Shown here piece by piece: positions 49,855 through 62,070 of a DNA stretch of 64,000 bases. This stretch comes from Megamerina dolium (taxonomy: Eukaryota; Arthropoda; Insecta; Diptera; Megamerinidae), in contig OY978525.1 of the NCBI GenBank assembly GCA_963854835.1, positions 97,977,388 to 98,041,387 of the forward strand. Reading direction: 5' to 3'. A program made the position numbers and the translations under genes. Numbering within the stretch: the first letter of the stretch is position 1; each line of letters opens with the position of its first letter. Below the pieces are notes generated by a model. That model saw only the letters and a program-made list of their open reading frames with translations. It was not told the DNA's origin and did not search any database.

Positions 49855-51046
49855 CAGTGTTGCCACGGCCAAATTTTTTTCCTACCAAAACAACCTAAAA
49901 CCTACCAAAATTTTTTTTGAGTTTAATTTTTTCAAAGTGAATTTTATTAAAAATATAGACAACGTAACAATGTTTACAATAAAAAAAATTAAATTCGTAT
50001 AAAAATTCATTTTACTACATAAGTATGTATACTTATACTAATTTATGTGTATTTTATCACAACAGTTTAGTTCAGTTCAGTTGATTTTAAATTAACTTAT
50101 AGGCACATAAGGTACATATGATCATAATATATATGAATATTATTTTGAATATGTAAATCTTATCTTTAGATATATAAAATATTGACTAGTGTAGCCTTTG
50201 TAACTATAAAATAAAAAATTCAGAGATCAATATTTATGTAATTGCTTAAAACAAGCAAACACAATCCCGTTTCCAATATTATTCAGTCATTACTTTCCTT
50301 TAAAATCTTTTTTTGCTGACCAAATATAATGTGGCTCTTTATTACTTATAAGTTCTTTACACAGCATTATATTATGAATATTATCAATAGTAAGTTTATT
50401 ACGCAACTTGGTTTTTATTAATGACAGTGACGAAAACTTTCGCTCTGCAGCGGCAGAGCTGTGCGGAAGCGAGATTATATGAAAGATGAAATTGCAAAGC
50501 TCAGCAAAACTTTTTTGATTTAGACCATTTTTAATTGAATCAACTTTTGTCCAAAATATTTCCAGGTCCATATCAACAGATAGATTTAACTCACTAAGCC
50601 TCAATAAGTTCCATTGCGTTGTAATATAATCGGGGTCGCAATCAACCAGGTGTGCGAATTTAAGAACGAGAGGAAGTATCGGTAAATCTTCTGTTGAAAG
50701 GACCTTTGACGGCGTAATAATTTGCAGCATTTTTATATCCTCGCGGTTAAAATCGAATCTAGCTTCAAGTTGCTCTAAAAATTCGATATAAAACGAAAGT
50801 ACCTTCATTTTCACCTCGATTATTTCATCAGAACATAAATGGCTTTTCATGAATATCTCTGCTTTGGTTCCGATGAATATATTGGAAACGGGTTTGTGAT
50901 TGCATTTGTCTTTGAATTTAAAGTTATCATTGTTCAACAATTCTTGTTTGAAAAAGTTGCTTTGAATCAAAAGAAAATTTGATTTCATACTTGTGTACAA
51001 GTATGGCAAACGTGAGCTTTGAGCTTGAAATTATTTATTTAAATTA

Positions 51047-53227
51047 CAGTGGACCCCCGGTAATCCGGCAAACATTATGCAGGGCAGTGTCGGACTATCG
51101 AATTTGTCGGATTATAGAGCACTGCCTAAGACCCCTATAGTCCGGATTTTTTTACGAAAGAGTACCTTGTAATCCGACAAATTACATATCTAATGACGAG
51201 AGTCTATATATTATACGTACATATGTATGTACTTTGAAGTAGTACAAATCAGACTTAATTTATGTAAGTCGAATTTAGTAAATTAAATAACAATTGAGAG
51301 CTTACGTTGTATTATAAAATTAAGCATAAATGCACATACACATATCTACCAAAATTGTAACCAAGAATTACATATTAATCAAAATCATGTAGTGAATACT
51401 ATATCAAATTATGAAGCTTTGAAATATTCACCAATTTTTTTTTGTTTAAGGTTGTTATAACGCGAGATCAGAGCTTTGTCCCTCAGTCTTCTCAAAAGTA
51501 AAAGTTCGTTGTAGGATGTACCATTCTCTTCAGCCCATTGTAAACCTAGCTCAAACGCGTTAACTGCGTCTTGATCTGTGACTTGTGGAGCAGTTGCAAT
51601 CACGTCGTCGTTATCTTCCTGATCGTTTGTTGTATTATTAGAAACCTCTTTTATAATATCTTCGTCAGACATTTCAAGAAAAACATTTTCTTCTTTATCC
51701 ATTCCACGGCACCAGACTTCCAAATCTTCCGGACTTATCTGTGTTTCAGTAGAGACTTGTTCTATAACTTCCGAAGTTACACTGATTTGTGGATCGTTGC
51801 TAGGAGTGGTGATTATATCTGGCCATAACTTTTTCCAAGACGATTTAATAGTTGATGACGGTAACGCACTCCACGACTGACTAAGAGCAAAAACCAAGTC
51901 TTTCATATTAAATTCTTTTAAAGTTTTTTCTATTGGTTGGTCTTTTGATACGGCTCTCAAAAGTAGGTTTTTTTTATAGTCTTGCTTAACAAACTGAATG
52001 ATGTTCTGGTCCATTGGTTGAATCAGTGCAGTGCAATTTGGCGGAAGAAACATCGCAGTGATGCATTTATCCTCAGTTGTCAGTTCTTCTTCAGACGGAT
52101 GACCGGGAGCGTTATCAAGAAGCAACGACGCTTTTTGAGGAAAATTATGATCTTTTAACCATTTTCTAACTTCAGGTACGAAGCATTCATCAAACCACTT
52201 TTTGAAAAGGTCTTTTGTCATCCATGCACTTTTTTGTCCGTAATAGTGTACAGGTTTATTAGATTTCCCAATGACCACCATCTTAAGCGCGTGTGTACCT
52301 GCAGCATTAGCACATGGTAGTATGGTTACACGCTCTTTACTCACTTTTCGTCCAGGTACGTCTTTTTCGTGACAAGAAACGAAAGTTTTGTTAGGCATCA
52401 CACGCCAAAAAAGCCCTGATTCGTCTGCATTATACACCTGTGACGGGTCAAGATTTAAATCGTTCACCTTTTGCAAAAATCTTAATTTAAAGGGCTCTAT
52501 GCAGGTGGCATCGTTAGAAAGTTTCTCTCCTGTAATAGTCATTAAACGTATGCCATGACGACTTTTAAAACGTTCTAGCCATCCTTTGCTGGCCACAAAA
52601 TCATCTTTCTTTGTTATTTCCTTATAAAAAAACTTAGCTTTCATCGCCAACATGGGTCCCGAAATTGGTCCATGCCTGTTTCTTTCCTGAAGAAACCACA
52701 TGTACAAAGCTTTTTCCACTTCTGGATGTTAAGCTTTCTTGAGTGTCTGTCTCTTGCCTGGCCCGCAGTCAGTAGTTGACACGAACTTCTTAATCTTCTC
52801 GTGGTTTTTTTTTAATGTCATAAATTGTAGATCGGCCTACGCCGTATTCACTTGCTAAACTACTGAAAGTTTCATTGCGATTTAAGCGATCTAAAATATC
52901 ACATTTTTCTTTAATTGTCAACGTTTTGTGCTTTCGCTTCTGGGTTTGTGACGACATTACTAGGTACTACATATACCTAATACACAATGAATAAATATGT
53001 AGTAAACAATGAACGTACGCTAGGCCGTACCGCTATCACTAGTAGTCAAATTCAAACTAAGTAAAACAATGCATACGCGTCGAGCACAATAGCGGTGGCG
53101 CGTACGAGTTGTGACCTGTTCAAACTTGCGTGATCTATATTAGCAAACATTGTCAAACATAATTCTGTCATGTCGGATTACAGGGGGCGCCGGATTAGAC
53201 AGGGGCCGGATTACCGGGGGTCCACTG
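51047..53227 (-). mobile_element. Tigger/jerky-like transposon nested in the hAT
   Basis: Inverted ends CAGTGGACCCCCGGTAATCC on each side, with TA at 51045-51046 and 53228-53229. Both ends carry extra 'ccggatta' repeats. 2181 bp with one transposase gene. Confidence 0.95.
51409..52956 (-). pseudogene. Tigger-type transposase with N-terminal frame breaks
   Basis: The N-terminal helix-turn-helix (KRKHKTLTIKEKCDILDRLN, FSSLASEYGVGRSTIYDIKK) begins at the ATG near 52956. It is thrown out of frame in a run of nine A (near 52810), with a further stop near 52729. The rest is one open frame (52719-51409): a CENP-B-like domain (LYMWFLQERNRHGPISG), then the DDE core (YNADESGLFWRVMP, LLLDNAPGHPSEEE, IQPMDQNIIQFVK) and an acidic C-terminus ending KKIGEYF. 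The catalytic residues survive, but the DNA-binding start is broken. Confidence 0.92.
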
Positions 53228-55004
53228 TATTGATAATAGGCAATATGTAGGAAAGGAATAAAAAATAACACTTCATTTTGGCACTCATTTCTTCCGCCAA
53301 ACGTGCCGTTTGAATAACATTCACTTCATAATAGAACGATATAAAGTATAATCTTAAGCAATCCCATTGCTCAACTATCCTTAAAACTACGCCCTCCAAC
53401 GATAACCATCTGGTATTACAAATTCCCAAAATTTTATGAGCTTTTACTGCACAATATTCTTGGAATTCTTGAAGCTCGGTTATTCTTTTAGGGCTATGGC
53501 TGAAGAAACTGTATATATTGCGGCAAAGTGACTCAACATTTTTTGGCAAATGCTTGCTGGCATAGCTTGAGCAGAGGTGCAGTGAATGGCATGTACATTT
53601 CATATAAAAAAAGTTAACGTCTTTGTTTAATAAGGTTTTGAGACCTCCCACATCCCCGGCCATTACGTTGGCTCCGTCGGTTGCCAAGCCAATCAAATTT
53701 TCTAAAGGTATCTTGTTTAAACAAAAAAAGGTTTTAATCGCTTTATAAATAGAAACAGCATCTGCCTTCGTAAGCTCTAATAAGGCAATACAACGATCCT
53801 GCACTATGCGAGCAGCGTCAACATACCTCGCGACTAAAACAAGGCATTTATTCATAGAAACGTCGGTCGTTTCATCCACAATAAGGGAAAACTTCTTGCT
53901 TCTCAATACAGAAAAAATTTGCTCACTTGCCTGCTTGGATATACATTCAGTTATTGCAGTTGATTTTGTTCTTCCACATTTAATAAGCTTAGCGATCGCA
54001 GAGTCCGGGCAACATTCCATGAGTAACGCCGGTAGGAAATCCATAAGTAAAAACGGTAAATTGTGGGTGATGCAGAACATAACCAATGTTAACTCTGCGT
54101 TTCTAACTTGTTGCTGCTGTTTCTGTTGTTCTGTGTCGTAAAATTTGTCCAAAGTAAATTGTTTTTTGCGCGCTTCATAAGATTGCACATGGATTGCTGT
54201 CTTTTGATGGGCTTTTAGATGGCTGCTGTGATTAATCACCGTCTTTGAACAAGCTACACAAAACGCACAGCCATCTTTTTCTTGCAGCCAGTCAAATAAA
54301 CGCAGCCACTCTGCACGAAATTTTCTTTTCAATACTTGCTGCTTCATGCCTTCATCACTATCAAGAAATATGAAAAAAATTTGAATTCAGGAACATGCCT
54401 TTTTGTCAGTTGTCAGTTAAGCATTGAAATCAACTCTCGGAAACAAGTTTTCTTGTAAACGATTGGTGTAGTTAATTGCTTATTACCTGCAGGATGGTTC
54501 ATCTCCTGTTAATTCTATTTCCGTTTTCGACTGCTTTGGATTCCTGACTACAAACCTGGAGATGAAATCGTTGAAACGTTATTTAACTAATATTAATTTA
54601 CTCACTTGTCCATCGCGCCGTTTTTTATTAAACCGTTTGCCACAGATTTTACTAGGGATGTGTGAATTTCGATTTTTGCATACAAACATTCACACCTGCA
54701 CATCGTTTCAATGCGCTCTGTTCGATTTATTGCTTGTTGTATAATATAGTGCTGCCACCATTACTACATTATATAAATTTACGAACCACGTATATTCATA
54801 TGTTTGCGTGCGCTGTTATACAAACGACCCGGTAAAATATTTGTGTAAATAAGGTTGCTTAAATGTTGTAAGAAACATACTTTCTACTTTTCACAAAGCT
54901 GTTAATGTCGCGAAACCTACCAAAATCCAATCTAGCCTACCAACCTACCAAATGGAAAAAAAACTACCAGTTTTGGTAGGAAAAGCCCATATCTGGCAAC
55001 ACTG

Positions 55005-56085
55005 CTCACAACACTGCATCACTCTGTTTCTGTCATAGTACATACTATCTTGGCAGTGGCATCAGTTGCTAAAAACGAACGATTAGAAAATTGACTATTT
55101 GATACGCGATGTACGTGTAGATGTAAATTGGTATTCATTTGAGAAAAAATGCATGTTTAAAGTTCTTATAATTCAGGTTATATTCACGATTTAATATTTT
55201 ATAATTTAAACAATGTTGAAATAATTGAAATTTAACACACGTTTTATAATTTAAATAATGTTCTAATAATTGAAATTTAACACACGTTTTATAATTTAAA
55301 TAATGTTAGAATAATTGAAACTAGGAACGACCGCCTCGTTGGAACTTTACTTTTCGACTGTACTGATTAAGAAAACGTTAACTCATAGTGAGCAAAGAAA
55401 AGAACATTCGCCAATTATTTTGCATATAAAAAAAAAAACATGTCCCGGTTTAACTCTCCTTCCAATTCTCATTTACCATTAATTGTATCAATATCGTTAA
55501 TGCCTGAATGTTAGATAATGTCATTAAAAGCGCATGGCGAATGAGGACAATGGCATAAACAGATGAGAGGAAGAGAGAGAATTAAACGAACCCTGCTGCA
55601 TCGGCGTCTTGTCATCTATCGCCATCGATGTGAGGTGAGGCAACACATATCGTGTGTAACTTGCGTACGGTTTATCGCGCGTCGCACGCATCAATGGTGC
55701 TAAGTGACAAGACGTCGCTGCTGGCGTAAACATCACGCCCCCTTGCAATATTGTTGCAAAAGAGACGCATGTTTCGCCACCCTCGGGCCCCAAAGCCACA
55801 TTCTTTACATATGGACAGAACGTGGTTGAAGCCTAAAGGGTCTGTCCCTTACTACGTTACCAATAATAACTATGGCAAGATGGTGCATGCGGTATGCGCT
55901 ATGTCGTCACACAGCCGCACGCACCGATTCCCGGCTGCCTGCATACTGCAATATGAGTGCCAGCTTACATACAGCACATTAATTGGCCAACGTGTGGAAC
56001 TGGGATGGTGGTGGAATGACAAAGATGACTTGGATGCTTCCTGGTTGATGGTGACAGGCTGACGTGGCTGATGCGGATTGAGCTT
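55005..56085 (-). repeat. Retroelement D tandem array, LTR 3 and adjoining internal part
   Basis: Continues the LTR split by the hAT. It matches 48433-48820 and then 48821-49460. A BEL-like piece covers 55013-55350. The purine tract (caagggggcgtgatg) is near 55733-55750. The internal part runs to about 56075, where it is fused to reverse-transcriptase sequence instead of the usual leader. Confidence 0.7.
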
Positions 56086-57805
56086 CACTAGTCCATTTAA
56101 AGGTTTGGCTTTCTTTCAGTAAATCTGTCAGTGGGGTTGTCAATGCCGCTAAGTTACTGATAAAATGTCTATACCAACCTGCCATCCCCAAAAACCGCCG
56201 AAGTTGTCGTACAGAAGTTGCCTGTGGGTAGGCTGTAATGGCAGAAACCTTATTTGGATCTGTTTTTATCATTTCATGTCCAACTATATACCCTAAGTAA
56301 TTCACTTCCTTAAGACAAAATCTACTTTTCTCTTTGTTTAGAGTCAACCCAACTGTTGAGCTGTTAAGCTTTTTTAGCAGCTGTAGAAGCGAATAAAACA
56401 ATGCTGAAGTACAACCGAGAATGTACTTTATTGGTCGAGTATTTTTCGATGACTGACTAACATCAGAAATGACTTCAACTAAATATGTACCATATGAACT
56501 ATTTTATGCATTTAAAAGTACTGCTATTTACCCAAAAAATATAATCCCGTTCCTTTAATGCATATTAACATACATACTCTATGTACATATATAATTAAGC
56601 ATCAACAATAAATAATAGTTTATATGTACATATATATACCTAGTACATAGCATAAAGAGGAATATAAAATTAACAAGTTTTTATAATACATAACTAAATT
56701 AGGGTGGCACAAAAACACCTTGTTGAACGGAGCAACTTCACCAAATGATTATGACTCAGCTATCGGTTGTTACGCCGAACACCAACCTTACGAATATGGA
56801 ATGCGACCTCCGTGAGCAATTCAAGATGACTATCAAAATTTTCCGATAGGACGAGTAAGTCATCCATGTACACAAACACATGATTACGTAATTTTGGAGG
56901 TATGACACGATCCATCAAGCGACACATAGTTTTTGGAGCATTGCACAAACCAAATAGCATCACAGTGTACTGGTACAATGGGCAATTAGGAACTGTGAAT
57001 GCTGTAAAAGCACGTGATTTTTCTTCTAAGCCAATTCGCCAAAATGCTTTCTTCAAATCTAAAGCAGTAATATATTGCGATTTAGGTAATTTGCTCAAGA
57101 TTTCTTCTATTATAGGTATTGGATATGCATCTCGTAAAGTTACACTGTTCCACGGGTCCAAACACAATCTTGTACCCTCCTTCTGTCGCACCAAAACCAC
57201 TGGACTACTCCACGCGCTATTTGATTCCTCGATAATCCCCTTATATAACATCTTCGTAATCTCTTCGCGCAAGTTACGTAAATAGTGGTGTTTATATAGC
57301 GGAACACCACTTTACGTTATTTTTTTTAATGAATTATTAGTTTCCGTTTTAAATAAAAAAACACAACGCCGTTTGTAGAAATAGAACGACACTTTATTAT
57401 ATGTATTTTATATAGTTGATAAATTATATATGTTCCGTAGGGTTACCGTACGGTGAATTAGAAGATATTTGTTTTAAATTATAATTGGAGTGGAGCTGCT
57501 CCGTTCGGTACGAACCGTGTCGTTTAGAAACCGAAAATATACTCTATCTTTATTCTCGCTCTAAGCGGCCACCAAGTCAAGATGTTGTGATGCTGCTTGC
57601 ATCACAATATGCTGACTTTGAGTTTTGCCATTTCTTTGCTTTGTATGTTCGCAACGGAATTTGCTGACGATGCAACATGCAACAACGGCATGATCGGCAG
57701 CAACTCCGTTGCGTTATTTATCGTTCCTATAACTCGCATAAGCTTCTCTACCGCTGGTGATACTGGGTAGTACCTTTGTTTTATCGCACGAGTTTTTTCT
57801 TCCAC
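56080..57805 (-). pseudogene. pol: Retroelement D pol fragment (RT), interrupted twice
   Basis: Three collinear pieces. 57805-57715: KTRAIKQRYYPVSPAVEKLM, the approach to RT. 57285-56760: SNSAWSSPVVLVRQKEGTRL, ALDLKKAFWRI and FVYMDDLLVLS, RT palm with YMDD. 56401-56080: LNKEKSRFCLKEVNYLGYIV, YPQATSVRQLRRFLGMAGWY, thumb and connection. About 430 bp of unrelated sequence (57286-57715) and about 355 bp (56402-56757) separate them. Ends at a fusion with the tandem-array internal region. Ty3/Gypsy class, distinct from A, B and C. Confidence 0.85.
57286..57714. other. Unassigned insertion in the pol gene of element D
   Basis: About 430 bp rich in A/T with a poly-A-type AATAAA (57349). It interrupts collinear RT sequence, so it is an insert, perhaps a solo LTR. 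I could not find clean terminal repeats. Confidence 0.45.
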
Positions 57806-59411
57806 CTCGATTACATGCTTCTGCGAAATCCTTCTTTGGCATACGAAGGAAAAAAGTTAATAACAACGTTTAATATTCGATATTGTTCGTGGGATAAGTC
57901 ATGCACATTAGTATCAATTATGGTCGGGTCATCCTCGACAGCACTAACGCAAGCTGTACAATCAGTTCATATTTTTAGGCCCATAGTTTCCCAAAAATTA
58001 TACGCCAAATACAAATCTTGGTTTAGGCTAGGAACATTTAATGCAATTAGGTTTGTATGTGTTGATGGCCCCACAACCATAGCAAAACACTGTACGCTCC
58101 TCAATGCAGTCATGGTAGCGGTGTCCAGGCTTCCTACAATTTCAGCATTGCAGAGATTTTTCGTTCAGAGCATTGACATTTTCGGCAATGACCTCCTTCT
58201 GTTGGGTAGCCGCTGATTCGTGAACCTCTCGAACGATTACGTTTTGTCTTGGTATATATCTAAATTTATTGAACGACATTGGGTTTGTGCATATTGTTTC
58301 TCTAAGCTGACACAAACTACGCAAGTTTGATACACGCAAATTTCTTTGTAGTATTTCTACAAGTTCACATTCTGGGATAGACGTATGTAGACGATCAGTT
58401 AATTTTAACCCCGCGTTGAGAAAATCTTCAAAACCTTCACCAACGCGTTGTTTCCTATCTTGAATCAGTTCTGGAATATCAGTATCATTCCTTGTGTACC
58501 TCCAATAACAATTACGTGCGTGGCAAGAAAACAACAGGTACCTATGATCGCATCGTAATTGAAAATTACCCTGAAGACAATCTCTGGTCAAAGCAGTTAG
58601 CTGATACAGGAATTTTTCAACAGTTGGGCCAGACAAGGAACCATCAAACTGAATCCTCCACCCTTTTAATTATGCTAGCCTTGACTGGGTTTATATTAGA
58701 GGACCTCAAGTCCTCATTCATACCCCGTGTAGGAACGTTTGGAAAGTATTGGTTTGATTGATCTGGTCGATGTGAAGCCCCTTGAAGGTAGTCATTGTTT
58801 TCATCGCGGTGGAATGGCTTATCTGTAGGACCCTCAGGCTCAGACCTACCATTACCTGATTTTGCTGCAAGCGTTTTTCAACGTTTTTAGTTATATTGTC
58901 GAACCCTAATTTTAAATGCTGCTCAATCAAATCGGTTAAGTCAGCCGCTGTTGTCGTCAATTCGACTTTATGTTGTGTGTTTGAATCGATTTGAGATTTT
59001 ATTTGGTCTGTTCGATTTCTAGTAGGTACATTTATGTTCGGAGAACTTGGCAACGACCCATCTAATGGGTTTTGTAATTGCACTTGTAACGCCCGCGACG
59101 TTTTTAAACGAGTTTGGTACTGTTTAGGCACAACACCTGTGGCCTTTGATGCCATCATCATTTTTCGTTGCGTTGATGCACCGATGTTGGCGGTATTCGC
59201 TCCATTCTTGCGATGTCAATGTAATCCGTTGATTACACTGAAGGCAATAATTGTTGCTTTTCAAAAATTCCGTCCAGCGCGTGGTGTGGAAATTGTTGTT
59301 ACATTTGCTCATCGATGTTGGTTGACCATCCTGGAATTCTTCCGTACATATGGTACATGAAGACTGTCCGTCAGTAAGACGGGAATTGTCGATACTATGC
59401 CTCACCGACAT
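57806..59411 (-). pseudogene. gag: Retroelement D gag, several frame breaks, with RING-like N-terminus
   Basis: Three frames: 59411-59124, 59161-58718 and 58636-58142, with traces to about 57960. The N-terminal 50 residues have a RING-H2-like pattern (SCTICTEEFQDGQ, CNNNFHTTRW, YCLQCNQRI), although two expected ligands are Asn and Arg. The middle is Thr/Gln-rich with a coiled coil (ADLTDLIEQHLKLGFDNITK). The third frame is a capsid-like helical domain (GFEDFLNAGLKLTDRLHTSI, ELVEILQRNLRVSNLRSLCQ). Frame changes near 59130 and 58640-58720 make it non-functional. Confidence 0.65.
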
Positions 59412-59885
59412 GTTTGCCTAAAAAAAAAATCGTAATCTTAGCAAGAATATTTATTTATGTGGATCATAGAATTGGATTACAGGTCAGTAAGAGCAGGCGA
59501 GAGCGTGCGTATACGCATGCCTTACAATTATACGTATACAATTCGAACGGAATACAAGTTATTCGTGGGTTATATACCATATATATTTGAAAAATTAAAA
59601 AAAATGATTTAATTATCGCTTTCGTATGTCTGTATCATGTTCATATATGTATGACTAAATATGCATGATCTTGTATTTGACTGTACAGCGGCGCGATCAT
59701 ATAATTCAAAGAAAAACTGTGCACTGTAACCGATTGCTGCTTCCAACCCGAGCATATGATGTACGACAGTGTTTCCTTAGCATTCAGTATGATTTAATTT
59801 TAATATGAAAATTTAAAAACCATAATGGAATAAAAAAACTAGCCGCCATAACTCGATTGGAAACTATTCTATAGGTGTGTGTATA
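59412..59885. other. No gene; possible leader or LTR of element D
   Basis: Sequence upstream of the D gag on its strand. No LTR matching 49166-48212 is visible, so the 5' LTR of this copy is missing. 'gccgccataactcgatt' at 59841 recalls the start of the 130-bp dispersed repeat. Confidence 0.4.
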
Positions 59886-59907
59886 GGTATGTCTTCGTGT
59901 GATTCAC

Positions 59908-60380
<473 letters not shown>

Positions 60381-61700
60381 CTTGTATGTACACGTAGGTA
60401 CGTATATTACCACTTCCAAAAAAAAAAATCAATAGAATGTAAATTTTGGCATTAATGATATGCACAGACATACGTCACTGTAATGTGCGATTCTGTGCGC
60501 CTGCACGTGTGCGTTTCTACACAATATTTAATCCAACAACTCTTCCAATGGAAATTCCAATATTTGGAGATCAAAGCATACAGTCGTTCACAAGGAACTT
60601 AATATTTTATAAATATTTTAATATATATATATGTTAATTGTAATTATGTTTGATACATATGTACATATATAATGATATATTTCAAGTATGTATATATAAA
60701 ATATGAAGAAAAAAAAATGCAAATGCAATCGAAAAAAATTAATTATATATATAAAAGGAATAATTTGCTTAATCCCCATCAATAGTGGCTAGTCACTCCC
60801 CCGAGTACTGAAAACGATGGAAATGCTCCACCTCCTCAACCTGTTATTACAATTCTTAGTTGTGCAATAATATCGAGAATAAAGCTCAAAGGAATTTAAA
60901 GAACAAAATTCGGTACATACCTATATGCAAGAATGTGTGTTTGCTTCACATGTAATAGCAAACGAAAAGAGAATGGCCAGAAAAATAAACTGTTGTTTTC
61001 ATATGCGGTTAATACATGTGCACCGTTGCATCGGTATTGCCTTTCCAACACATGACAACTGCCAATTTCCACCATAGCAATACGATTCCAAAGGTCGAAA
61101 GGACGAACAACTGGTGTTCCGTTTTCGCTATTCCGTTAGAATCATACTACCAAGGAAATAAAAAGGATTAAAAAAATTAAAAGACCGAAATCTTCGGCGC
61201 CATTTTCTGTAATGAAACTGGTACGGAATTGAATTATTCCCACTACCGTTCCTGCATCACGTGTCCATACGTCTGCTCGTCGTGCATGCTGGCTATTCTG
61301 GCTAGGCCTCAATCGTTGGGGTGGGTTTGTCGCAGAGCGCACGCGATTCAGATCATTACGAAAAAAAAAAAATTCATGCACTTACAAAAATACAATAAAC
61401 TCCCTCGCCATTCTCCTTGACTCGAGGATGAGGAGGGAAAAGGTCGCCCTAAACTCTCCACACTCCATCCATGCTTAATCTGGCCAATGGGCTATTTTTC
61501 GCTTCCTATTAGGCCTCAGCCTAACAGCAGAGGGGTCAGCCACTATTTGGGTGGAAAATTGCCACCATTAACATTTCATTTCCTCTGGCTTCGACGTCAT
61601 TGATTCACTTTATTTCTTAAATTTTGTTTTCTTTTACAAAACTGTATAATCTATCTTATAATCTGTGCCGGCACTTATATACTCTATTTATAATAATATT
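60381..61700. other. No gene seen
   Basis: 1.3 kb with no supported coding sequence. A short pyrimidine-rich stretch and 'cctgcacgtg' near 60500, and a GC-richer part at 61230-61560, may be old retroelement DNA. No inverted or direct long repeats found by eye. Confidence 0.4.
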
Positions 61701-61746
61701 ATATTATATAGTAATATTAAATTTTTATTTTTTTTTTATAAACATA

Positions 61747-61840
<94 letters not shown>
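61701..61840. repeat. Flank repeat plus (TA)n tract, copy 1
   Basis: 'atattatatagtaatattaaatttttatttt...ataaacatatcta' followed by about 90 bp of TA. The same 45-bp flank and TA tract reappear at 63937-64000 on the other side of the errantivirus B fragment. Confidence 0.88.
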
Positions 61841-61842
<2 letters not shown>

Positions 61843-62070
61843 TGAGAAATAAAAGTCAACCTTCTTAGTTGAGTGCTGAATTTATTCTAAGCTTAAAAGA
61901 GTACAATGTGAGCTTAAAGAATATGTGCATAAAATGCATTTCCAACAAAACTGCTGTCGCGGTTATGCTATTATTATTGTTGTTGTTAAGCTACACGCGC
62001 AGTGCAGTAGACATATCGTCAGCAATTTTGGTGGGAACGTAACTTATGGAATGTTTAGTTCTACGTTACT
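61841..62070 (-). repeat. Errantivirus B LTR, probably truncated
   Basis: On the minus strand it starts AGTAACGTAGAACTAAAC, directly after a purine tract (GGCGGGAGG) and the env end. It contains AATAAA near 61872 and runs into the TA tract. The expected AAT(T) terminus is not found, so its far end is lost or lies in the TA tract. Confidence 0.65.

Larger units (their letters stand above)
50290..54347 (-). pseudogene. hAT transposase, split by insertion and a stop
   Basis: The 5' part (54347-53230, good ATG) has a BED-like zinc finger (CAFCVACSKTVINHSSHLKAH), then the hAT catalytic domain (SLIVDETTDVSMNKCLVLVA, IGLATDGANVMAGDVGGL, TCHSLHLCSSYA). The 3' part (51046-50290) ends with the dimerisation region (LPHSSAAAERKFSSLSLIKT, KLRNKLTIDNIHNIML). 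The Tigger insert separates them at a TA. A TAA also lies in frame next to the insertion point (about 51030), so the gene was damaged independently of the insertion. Resembles the ZBED/SCAND3-type hAT proteins. Confidence 0.88.
49855..55004 (-). mobile_element. hAT-type transposon containing a nested Tigger element
   Basis: Inverted ends CAGTGTTGCCA.../...TGGCAACACTG with 8-bp direct repeats CTCACAAT (49847-49854) and CTCACAAC (55005-55012), one mismatch. The empty site is visible at 48433-48450 in the tandem paralogue (actcacaacactgcatc). Both ends also carry 'cctaccaaaa' motifs. One transposase gene, split by the Tigger insert. Confidence 0.9.
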
